Positions 1 to 9,454 of a stretch of 64,000 nt of DNA are shown piece by piece. The position numbers were made by a program, and so were the translations under genes. The DNA comes from Fagopyrum homotropicum (lineage: Eukaryota > Streptophyta > Magnoliopsida > Caryophyllales > Polygonaceae): assembly GCA_033239125.1 (NCBI GenBank), contig BSWB01000003.1, forward strand, positions 105,048,320 through 105,112,319, written 5' to 3'. Below the pieces are notes generated by a model. It had not been told where the DNA came from. It searched no databases and saw nothing but the letters and a program-made list of their open reading frames with translations. Every line of letters starts with the position of its first letter. The first letter of the stretch is position 1.

Positions 1-1383
1 GGGTCTTTCGAAATAAGTTGGATGAAAGTGGCAAAGTCATACAAAATAAAGCACGACTCGTAGCACAAGGCTATAACCAAGAAGAAGGTATTGATTAGGA
101 GGAGACTTTTGCTCTGGTTGCCATGTTAGAAGCCATACGTATGCTACTTGCATTTCCATCTTTTATGAGTATAAAACTTTTTCAAATGGATGTAAAATGT
201 GCTTTCCTACATGGCTTCTTAGAAGAAGAAGTCTACGTTGCTCAACCTCCTGATTTAGAAAATGATGAATTTTCTGATCACGTTTTTAAATTGGACAAAA
301 CTCTTTATGGTCTTAAGCAAGCTCCTCGAGCTTGGTATGAAAGATTGTCCAAGTATCTTCTCGAAAACAAATTCAAAAGAGGTTTGATTGATAAAATTTT
401 ATTTATCAAAACCAGAGACACCGATATTTTAGTAGTACAGATCTATGTTGATGATAGATTATTCGGTGCTACTAATGATTCCCTTTGCAAGGAATTTCAA
501 ATAATGTGCAGGGAATTTGAAATGATCTTAATGGGTGAGCTAAATTTATTTCTTAGACTTCAAGTTACACAAGCAAAGAAAGAAAATTTTCTCAATCAAA
601 GCAAGTATACAAAGGACTTGCTTAAGAAATATAAGATGGATCAATCTAATGTCGCAAAGACTCCTATGAGTTCGACACTTTCGCTTGACCATGACAAAGA
701 TGGCAAAAGTGTAGTACGAAAGGAGTATCAAGGTATGATCGGTTCATTGTTGTATTTAACTACTAGTCGACCTGATATTATGTTTAGCGTGTGCATGTGT
801 GCAAGATTTCAAGCTGATCCTAAAGAGTCACACTTGATAGTTGTGAAAAGAATTTTTCGGTATCTCAATGACACTAAGGATCTAGGGTTATGGTACCCAC
901 ATCAAAGCTCATTTCACCTTGTTGGCTATTCAGATGCAGACTTTGCAGGTTATAAGGTCGATAGGAAAAACACTTCCGGATGTTGTCAATTCTTAGGGTC
1001 ATCCGTAATCAGTTGGCACTCCAAGAAGCAAAATTTTGCCGCCCGAAGCTGAATATATAGCCGCGGGAGCCTGTTGTGCACAAATTCTATGGATTGCTCA
1101 ACAACTTCGTGATCTTGACTTTGATTTGAAAGGTATTCCTATAAAATGTGATAATACTAGTGCTATTTCTATAACCAAAAATCATGTGCAACATTCAAGG
1201 ACTAAGCATATCGATGTAAGGCATCACTTCATACATGATCATGTTGAGAAAGGTGATATTGCGATCTATTTTATATCTACTAACTTGCAGCTTGCAGATA
1301 TCTTTACCAAGCCTCTTCCTGAAGAGCAATATAATTTTATTAGATTGGAGCTTGATATGTTGAACAAGGAAGCATTAACGTAG
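1..1383 (+). pseudogene. Ty1/copia (Sirevirus-like) pol fragment: reverse transcriptase and RNase H
   Basis: C-terminal part of a copia polyprotein, entering from the left edge of the window. The reading frame from position 3 covers the copia RT: a DVKCAFLHG-type block near 187-214, the LYGLKQAPRAW block near 303-335, and an intact YVDD catalytic box at about 445-456. RNase H follows, with the copia hallmark SDADFAG near 931-951 and the KHIDVRHHFI block near 1206-1235. An in-frame TAG at 96-98 breaks the N-terminal part. A small deletion near 1040 shifts the frame, so the end of RNase H (1036-1383) lies in another frame. The ADIFTKPLP motif and the stop at 1381-1383 mark the normal pol end. 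Lineage (Sirevirus) is inferred from the env-like ORF downstream. The piece is dead, but the homology is clear. Confidence 0.93.
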
Positions 1384-1756
1384 GGGGAGTAAATCATTTT
1401 ATTTTCTCCTTCGTTTGCAGCCTAGTTATAGTTTTCAAAGGCCTTGAAAGGTAATTCAAGGGCCTTGAAACAAGATTCAATGGTAAATTAAGAAATACGG
1501 ATCTATTTAAGAATTAATATCTTTTAGATATTTCAATTCTTAAATTGTTTTTATGGTTTCATTCGTTTAAGGATTAAAAAATATTTGTTGAGTTTTTATT
1601 GGAAAATTTTCTTTGGTCTTTAAAAAGCTTGATTTTCTCAAAATCTTGTTATTATTTGCATTCTTTTAAAATGCCAAAATCTCATATCTTTTTCATTTTT
1701 CTCATTCACAGAAACCCTTTTTCAAAAACCCCTTGTTTTCTCTCTCAACTTCACCC
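1384..1756 (+). other. Spacer between copia pol and the env-like ORF
   Basis: AT-rich noncoding stretch that starts with a purine run (TAGGGGGAG) right after the pol stop. Positions 1437-1482 hold a cluster of the CCTTGAAA/TTCAAGG motif that also recurs in the LTR of this family, including a near-palindrome TTCAAGG-G-CCTTGAA. The pyrimidine-rich stretch just before 1757 could be a splice acceptor for a subgenomic env-like mRNA, but this is only inference. Confidence 0.5.
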
Positions 1757-3133
1757 ATGGCTCCCATAAGCAAGAAATCCGCTCCTCAAGCCCCCAAAAA
1801 GAAATCTGTTCAGAGTTCCTCGATTGCAAAAGAAGAAACACTTTTTGAGGATTTGGACATTTCTCAGACGACTGGTCTTCCCACATCTTGGTTCATCAGT
1901 TTTCAAGCCTTAGGATCTTGGCTTGATGGTTTTCACAATCGACCGCTCTGTATGTGTGATCTGGTGGATACTACATTTCTCAAAACTCTTCAGATCCCAT
2001 GCATTAACAAGCTCAAGAGTTCAATAATTTGGAAAATCTTAAGCCCTGGAGATTTCGCTTTTCTATGGCTCGCGAGGATGTTCTATGTCAATCTCGTCAC
2101 AAAACGGGACAAAGGAATTATCACTCTTGAATCTTCAGTAAAAGGTAACCCAATTTTGCTCACTTCTTCTGTTTTAAGTAAGATTTTTCCTACAGATATT
2201 GTTTTCAATCATCCCTCACGATCAGAGAGTGTTCGTCTTGCTAAGGAGAAGTTTCTAGTTCCCAATTCAACCTCACACCAGCTTAATCATACTTCCCTAA
2301 CCCTAGATGCTAAAACTGTGTTTACCATTCTAGTTCGGTGTGTTGTTCCTCGTGCAAACTCAAGAGAACTTTTGACTGATCAATCCCTAAAGCTAATTCA
2401 TCTGATTATGTCTGGGTTAGACATTGATGTACCTAACCTCATCCTCGACCATATGATACATTCTGTTAACTCTAAGCGAGCCATCTCTCTACCTTATGGA
2501 AATTTTTTGTCCAAGATCTTTGATTATTTAAAAACTGATACATCCTCTGAAGATCGACAGTCAATTCGTGGCAAGATTAATGAGGCTTGCTTAGAACGAC
2601 TAGGTATTGAGAAGACTCTTGTAGGCATATGGACTTTAAAAGGGAAAGGAGCTACTCCAATTCCAACTCAAGAAGCTCCAACATCTTCTACTCCTACTCC
2701 CGAACATAGGTTAAAAGGTTGTGAGGAAGAATTGGTATGTCTGAATCGTGAATTGTCTGATTTTCAATTTGACACTAAGAGAAGAATTGATGTCAATCAT
2801 GAACTGCTATCTACCATAAATGCTAAAGTCAATGAAATGTATTTGATGAATGTTCTTACTCTGACCACTATGGGATGGATTCTACCCATGACTGAAGATG
2901 TAGCTCAACATACTCAAGAGAAAGTTGAAAATACGCTGATGAATTGCAAACGACGTGTATAGAATAAATCTATTTTGTATCCAACTCATGTTGAGCCAAC
3001 TATTTTGCCAGTAATCGAATATGAGGTGGTTAAGAAACGAAGAGCTGAAAAAAAGAGATGACGCTTAGCAGCTGAAATGGATGATTGGAGCCACAAGAAG
3101 TCTTCATCTAAGGGAAAAAAGGAGGTTCTATGA
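1757..3133 (+). pseudogene. Sirevirus env-like ORF (putative plant transposon protein domain)
   Basis: ORF downstream of pol, the position where Sireviruses carry an env-like gene. I start it at the ATG at 1757 (MAPISKKS); the open frame begins upstream at 1733 but without an ATG. A Lys/Ser/Pro-rich N-terminus of about 40 residues is followed by a globular part resembling the 'putative plant transposon protein' domain, then a Thr/Pro-rich linker and a C-terminal predicted coiled coil near residues 320-400. No signal peptide or clear membrane span is visible, so an envelope role is unproven. TAG at 2960-2962 and TGA at 3059-3061 interrupt the frame. The second copy at 27750-28372 has CAG and CGA at these places, so both look like C-to-T changes. 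The family's normal stop is at 3131-3133. Confidence 0.75.
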
Positions 3134-3404
3134 GGAGGATTGAGCCTAATATTTGAGGGAACTTGCTTGTTTGTGTGGTTTTGTGAAAGTACTTTTTCTG
3201 GGTTGTAACGCTTTAAAACTCCCTTGCTTTGAATATTTTTCTCCCTTGTTGAAAGACAAAGGGGGAGAAATAAATGTGATATAATCCGACATTTTTCGAT
3301 ATTTTGCATTCTGCATTTTAAGTTAGTTTGATATTCATATATGCTTCGCTAACTTTACAATGCAGGTACAAAACATTTGTGTTGTCTTCCATCAAGGGGG
3401 AGAT
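3134..3404 (+). other. Copia 3' untranslated region with polypurine tract
   Basis: Noncoding. The purine run AAGGGGGAGA at 3394-3403 directly precedes the LTR start and is the plus-strand primer (PPT) of the element. An earlier run, AAAGGGGGAGAAA near 3259-3271, resembles a second PPT; multiple PPT-like runs are known from Sireviruses. The second copy (28373-28645) is closely similar. Confidence 0.75.
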
Positions 3405-3522
3405 TGAAAACTCCACCTTGATTATAAAGTTGTACAGGTGCCAATGGTGGAAGACTTAAACACAAATGAAGTAGTTTAATACACTAACAATTTATTGATT
3501 ATATATCGAGTTGCTTGGTTTG
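3405..3522 (+). repeat. Copia 3' LTR, first piece
   Basis: Starts TGAAAACT after the PPT and matches the first part of the complete LTR at 28646-29897. It is cut at 3522 by the solo LTR and resumes at 17091. Joining 3522 to 17091, with the duplicated GTTTG counted once, restores collinearity with the second LTR copy. Confidence 0.9.
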
Positions 3523-4040
3523 TGTTACGCTAATTAGGTAGCACAAAAAGCTTTACATTTATAAACTCGATCTAAATTCGTAAACTACCTAGCAAAACCC
3601 GCAGTGTACGGATCGTTTTGTAGGAAGGAAAGTATTCCGAGGTCAAACACAAGGACTGAGGTGAAATCAAGTCATTCAATGATCAAAGATAGTGTAAATT
3701 TAAACTAAGATGAGATGAGGAATAAAGAAAGTGAAAAACACAATATTTTTGGTTGGTTTTGAGTGATCAAACAAGGATCACAAATATATCAACACAAACA
3801 AGCAACACAAACACACAAACACAAAGATAGGAGATAAGAGGTAAGAAAGCGGATTCTAGAGATTCGGAATTCCGATTGTGACAATGGACTCATGCTTCTA
3901 AAGATCAAAGGAAGGTTGTGGTTGTTCGGAGTTGGGTGTTTCTCTAATGGGAACAATTACCGGGTAAGTCTCATGCTCCACTAGTCTCGCACCTAAGGTC
4001 CTATTACTGGGTAAGTCTCAAGGAACCTAAGGACGGGAAT
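3523..4040 (-). repeat. Athila-type solo LTR, piece 1 (the LTR's 3' part)
   Basis: Left part of an LTR on the minus strand, beginning TGTTACGC (the complement of the LTR end). It resembles the E3 LTR: the blocks around 'cccgcagtgtacgg' and the 'accgggtaagtctc' motif are shared. The target duplication GTTTG is at 3518-3522 and 17086-17090, so no internal region is left. E1 splits this LTR; piece 2 is 15828-17085. Joined length is about 1776 bp, close to the E3 LTRs. Confidence 0.88.
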
Positions 4041-5780
4041 TGTTCGCTCCAAACGGTGTGTGCAAGCTTTAAATTTATAACCCTAGACTTAAGCTTAAAA
4101 CAAGGATGCGAACCCGCAGTGTACGGGTCAATCGTAGTAAAAGCAAGAAAATTCCAGGGGTCGATCACAGGGACTCGGTGAAACAGAGTCAATACGGTGT
4201 GCTAATGTTAATACTAACCACAAGAGCGATTTAACACAATCAAAGATGAATAAGATGTCAAATAAAGCAAACATGCAATTCTAGGGATTAAGGCATCTAG
4301 TTGTGGTTCCAACTCAAGATCTGTAGATAAGCGGACAAAGCTGAGATTTTTGCGTGGGGAAAGTATTTCTAAAGTGGAGTAGATCACCGGGTAAGTCTCA
4401 CTACACACTAATCTTAAACCGTAACTCCTATTACCGGGTAAGTCTCAAGGAATCAAGATAAAGAACTATAACCTCAAACTAACATACCATCTAAGGGAAT
4501 AGAATCAACCTTTACCGGGTAAGTCTCAGGCTAACTCACAAAGATGGGATGGAAGCACACTCAAACCCCAATAAAGGCTGAACCTTTATTACCTACACTT
4601 ATGATTGTTGGTATACAAACTAAGGAATTACCGGGTAAGTCTCATCCTAAGCTTGAATTGAACCAGGAAAGGTGTAATAAGAAGAGGATTTGGCAAAATC
4701 TAACACTTAACTCTCAGTTTAAGGTCGGATAAGTCACCTCGGTCAGAAGAATTCCACCCCGGCCGAGATGTTCATCAACCGAACGAGATGCTTAGGGTTA
4801 AGGTTAAAGACTCGAACTTTCAGGATCCTACTGAAATCTAAGATTATTCTATCATTGTTTTTCCCACAACCTTCAGCCAATCACCCTAGAATCACACAAG
4901 GAAATTAGCCACTCATCATCATTATGAAAGTATTAAATGTAAGGGAAGAAGGTGAATATTTGAACAAAGAAGAATTTTAATGAGAAGACTTCAATAACTG
5001 AATCAAATATCACAACAAAGCGTTCCTTGGATAATAATCCAAAAAGACAAGACAACAATTGAGGGAATTGAAGACAATCTTACAAAACCCTTCAATAAAG
5101 CTATAAAAGCTATGGACTTCAATCTTCCTTCAACCTTCAAAAAGGTTCTTCAACTCTCTCCCAAATTGGGGTATGCGGCTGCTGCGTCTTTTTCGGTGTA
5201 GGCGGATGTTCGTGTATGCGGGGGTCCTGAATTGTGGGAAATCCGACCCTTTTTATAGGAAAATATCCCTCCAAAGATAATAAATCTTAAGAAGATATTA
5301 TCCCATAAATATAGGTAAAATATATATTCTGCATATCTCCTTCCTTCCAGAAGCCAAGCCCAGAAATATAAGATCACTTTCCAAATTTAAAAGATCTCTT
5401 CCAAGAATAAAATATTCTCGCCGCGTCCTAGGTATTCACCTCGGTCGAGTCGGCGTCCCTGGATCACCTCGGTCGAGATGAATCTCTGGTCAACCGAGGT
5501 GAGTCTCAACTGGATGTGAAATCTCTCGAATCTGCTCCAAAGTGGATCTTCAATCCATGGCTATGCTTCCTGGATGTAGCTCCAAATGACTCATGACTCC
5601 TTTTTGATGCAAAACGTACCATATTACCTGCAATTACAACGAAACTAGGTGTAGACCTCGATTCTCGCAAAGGTAGATGAAATGGTAGTAAAATCACATA
5701 ATGTATATACAAACATACAGATTATGAAAGATAAAACGTCCAAACAAACCCCAAAAACTAGACTATAATTCATGCTATCA
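4041..5780 (-). repeat. E1 3' LTR
   Basis: On the plus strand it reads TGTTCGCTCC...CATGCTATCA; the sense LTR is TGATAGCATG...GAGCGAACA. It carries four copies of ACCGGGTAAGTCTC (4386-4399, 4433-4446, 4514-4527, 4630-4643) and two clusters of the CCTCGGTCGAGG motif (4735-4790 and 5437-5502). A TATA-like CCTATAAAAAGG lies near 5248-5259 on the minus strand. Almost identical to 14083-15822. Confidence 0.95.
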
Positions 5781-7267
5781 AAATACCCCATACTTAGCCC
5801 TTGCTTGTCCCCAAGCAAGTTCCTTATATAGAAGACAAGATAGAATGGATTATAAGTCAAGAAAATCAATGAAAAAGCTTTTCAAAAACATTTTATGGTG
5901 TGCAACTATCATAGATCACTCTAAGAGAATACTTCCTGGAATTTAAAAAAAACTCAATATGCTTAAAACATTTTATAAATATAGGAAAGTTGTTCATCTT
6001 TGCACAAAATCATAGAATGCATAATAAATCATAATTATCAAAATTAATCATGTATAATCCGATTTAGACCGCTAAGTCAATCAACAAGCTCAAGGTCTCA
6101 AGGGCTTCCCAAAAGAAAAGGTCAAGAAACGTGTAGGGTAGGGATGTATGTAAGGTAATGTGGTGCTAGAATCCGGGAAAAGGATGAACTTCACTTTCAC
6201 TTTGACTTGCAACATCTTCCACCAATAAGCTTTGCTTATTTCGCACTTTTTTTTCTCTTTTACTTTACTTTTTGGGATGCATGGACAGAGGTGCACAATA
6301 ACCGAAGCCTAGGAGATCCGCAATCATCAATTTCTTGAGATGCATCAAACCCTTGATGCACATACCATGACCCGTTAGGAATATCGCTCAATCCGACTTT
6401 GGCAAGACACAAACACCCGGCTATGTGAATGGTGCCGAGTTACTCATCTTCATGATTGACTTCCCCAAACCTATAATTGCTTTCTAAGACTTTCACTTCC
6501 AGCCCACTTCTCAACTTTAACTTGCTTTCACCACTTGCTTGCTTCCTAATTCCCGGATAGGTAAAGGGAGGCAAAATGTATATGAGGGGTTGAGCATGAT
6601 CAAGAAGAAGAAGAAGAAAAGAGTGAATTGCCTTGATCTTTCCAAGAAGAGAGTGAGAGAACTTATCCTGCGGTGTCAACCTTCAAATCCAACATAATTT
6701 GGATAGAAACAAAGTATTAAACATGCCAATAATTTCAAACAAAGCATTTAGCAACTTAAACATATTATAAAACCTTTCAAACACATAAAGAATTTAAAAC
6801 CAGTAGGTAAACAAAATCTTCACTGAGGTCATATCCAGATAAGTAGTACAAAAATCGTTTTCGAAAACTCTCAGTTAACCTACCTCGGTCGAGGTGTTCT
6901 TTAGTCAACCGAGGTGAATCACCTCGTTCGGCTAGAACTGTCCCGGTCGAGGTCCAAAAAATTTTTTTTTTTTAAAACCAGTTTTCTTTCAGTTTCGACG
7001 TTTTTTCTCAATCAAATAACCTGTAAGTATGCATGTAATACCAGATAATCATATAAAGGCAAATGAAGCATAAATATCAAAATATCCGATAAATAAAATA
7101 CATCAAAAATGTCGAATACATCAAAGGTAGCCACATAGTCAAATAACAAACACCCCATACTTGAGACACACTGTCCCAATGGGTATAATAAAAGTCTAAA
7201 TAAAAGAGGACTCACCGGATGAGAGCCGAACTGCATAAAAAATATAATAAATAAACCCTGCAGCTCC
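5781..7267 (-). other. E1 3' noncoding region
   Basis: About 1.5 kb between the ATHILA-type ORF and the 3' LTR, with no credible ORF. It contains a CCTCGGTCGAGG cluster (6882-6954), a first hairpin/AAGTATGGGG module (7153-7181), a block near 6300-6450 with close relatives in E2, E3 and E5 (the 'acacccggctatgtgaatgg' part), and the second hairpin/PPT module next to the LTR. Confidence 0.7.
5785..5819 (-). other. E1 LTR-proximal hairpin and polypurine-like tract
   Basis: In the sense direction: a perfect 8-bp stem (CTTGCTTG and CAAGCAAG) around a GGGA loop (5800-5819), then GGCT, then AAGTATGGGG and TATTT directly before the LTR start. The same layout occurs in E2, E3 and E5 with different but matching stems. 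AAGTATGGGG probably works as the PPT; the hairpin's role is unknown. Confidence 0.75.
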
Positions 7268-8668
7268 TCAGTAGTCCTGATCCGGCGGTGGTGGTGGTAT
7301 GTAGGGGTACTGAGTCGGGTCATAGGGATAGCCCATGATACGCTCAAACTGTAGCTGAGCCATCATGTGCTGATGATGCTGCCGCTCCTGCATCTCGCGG
7401 ATATCCAGCGAAAGTGCAGCATATGAGTCGATAACCTGATCCGTCAGGTCATCGATCCGTCGGTGTGCAGCTCTGTCCCTCGCTCCACGCCTCCTGCGTC
7501 CAGCAGGTCTGACTGGAGACGTCGCGGCTGGCGCCGGCTCAGTGTCCTCCTCATCATCTAAATCAATAATAGGTGGTGCGCTCGTCCCAGCTGTATCTGT
7601 ACCTGTGTCCATCGGGACGCCACCTCCTCTCTCATCCACTGTCTCATCATCGTCGTCATCCTCATCCTCAGCCTCCTCCTCAGCCTCAGCAGGGGCAGCT
7701 GCTCCCTCTTTGTAATCCTCCATAAGTGGACCCCAAGCAGTCTGCCAGAAATGTGGATCAAAGACAGAGAACTGTGCAGACCATCTGATGCCCTGAGGTG
7801 CAGTCAGCTCCCATGGCATAGCGACGTAGGGTGTAGTCAGTCCTCGGGGAACTAGAATCCTCCGAGTAATCATCTCCTGAATTCCGAGCGGCTTGGCAGC
7901 CGCCACCATGGTACACCTGCTCAGATCCATATCCTGATACCTAGCGATATGGGTCACTATCCCTCCGCAGCATATATCTCCCTTCCCCTTGGCCTTGATC
8001 CTGTGCAGATCCTCTGCCAGCATCAAGCCAAAGTCAGGGTATCCTCCTGTGACCATGCAGTATAAAGAGAAGAGCTCCCCCTATCGGACCTTCTGGGGCG
8101 TCTCAGTACGCGCCAGAAGCGTCTCGCTGAAGATCCTGTGTACCAATCGAAAGGCTAGATGATAAATAAGCTTCGCCCTGGAATCACCAGGGCGCCACCT
8201 ATCTGCGTGCCTCGTGATGTGGGCGATCTGACCCCAGAACTCTCTAGCTACAGCTCGGGTCGGGAAGTCTACAGCAGTGGGGGCAGGGAAGCCAAAAATG
8301 TCTCTCCAGTGGTCAAGAGGTACTATGTAGTTCCGGTTCATCAACCGGTACTTCACAGCCCTCTTTGTGGGGAGGTAAGTGAAGGAACTGACAAACTCGA
8401 GGGTCGGCTCGAGGTAGGCTGGGGCTCGGATCTCAGTAAACTGATCCAGCCCGACGGTGGTGATCATCCTCCTAAGCTCTCCATCTACGTGGAGACAATC
8501 AAAGGCAGAAACGTCCAGAAATCTAGGAGCGATGACAGGACGACTAGCAATGCGATCATAATCTACCCAGTGTCTCTCGTGGATCACCGGGATAGAAGGT
8601 CGGGATGAGGAAGAAGAAGGGGAAGGAGAGGATCTATCCCTAAGGGCTAAAAATCTATCAGAACTCAT
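7268..8668 (-). pseudogene. E1 ATHILA-ORF1-type (env-like) gene, one stop
   Basis: About 466 codons, starting at the ATG at 8668 (MSSDRF). An N-terminal Ser/Pro-rich stretch is followed by a globular domain (RFLDVSAFDCLHV near residues 45-57; LEPTLEFVSSF; FWGQIAHIT; CMVTGGYPDFG) that I assign to the plant 'ATHILA ORF-1' family. An acidic tail (runs of Glu and Asp around residues 330-360) and a Pro-rich C-terminus (PPPPPDQDY) follow. A TAG at 8081-8083 stands where E2 has CAA (Gln), so it probably arose from CAG. Athila elements carry such a gene downstream of pol and it has been called env-like, but I see no signal peptide or membrane span. Apart from this stop the frame is open. Confidence 0.75.
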
Positions 8669-9454
8669 CTTCAAACTGCACTGTCAGATTACCTCGGTCG
8701 ACTGACAAACTCCAAGAATCACCTCGACCGAGGTGCAGAACGACTGGACCGAGGCGAAGGCAGTGCGATTTCAACTCTCTGATTTTCAGTTCTTTTCCCC
8801 CAAAAATCACTACCGATGCTTCCTAAGGGGTACTTAAAGGTTTCCTCAACAAAATCAAGGGCAACCAAAGCCCAAATATCAGTAAACGAACGAGTTTAGG
8901 TTTTCGAACGTTTTTACCTCGTTTCGGTCGAAACGCTCAAATTTCTTGCAGATCTGTAGTTGCAATCGACTCCTCTATCCTTCAATCTCGGTTTGGAAGC
9001 AGAAAACGTCGAAAACGAGCGAGAATCGAGAGTGAGCGAAGTGGATCTGTCGCCGCGGTCGAAATGGGTAAAAAAGAGTGAAAAGTAATTTTCCCCTTTT
9101 TATACTGTTACTGGATCTGCTGTCACCTCGGTCGAGATGGTCTCGACTGGCCCGAGGTGGTATGGACCGAGGCGGTTCTGCAGAAACCCTAGTTGCCTCG
9201 GTTGCTTCAAGAGTCAACTCGGTCGAGGTGCTCTGACAGTGACCGAGGTGCTTCTGTCTTCTCAGAATCTCGAACTTCTGTCCTTCCAGATGTGTTTCTT
9301 CCTGTTGTCTGTCCAGAACGCCAAAAACAAAGCAAAGCAAAGCAAAAACAAAAACTATCTAAGCTAGACTAGAAAACGGGAAAGAAGAGCAATACCTTGG
9401 GTTGCCTCCCAAGAAGCGCTTGATTTAAGGTCGCTAGCTGGACCATGATGCGTC
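8669..9454 (-). other. E1 spacer between pol and the ATHILA-type ORF
   Basis: Noncoding. Near the pol end it has a block around 9390-9425 (sense 'cgcttcttgggaggcaaccc') that is also found right after pol in E2 and E3 and marks the homologous pol terminus. It holds two dense clusters of the CCTCGGTCGAGG motif (8691-8756 and 9124-9250). Short ORFs on both strands here look accidental. Confidence 0.6.

Noticed and set aside
8159..8608. 149-codon plus-strand ORF opposite the E1 ATHILA-type gene
   Set aside because: Antisense shadow of a recognised gene, with no domain of its own.
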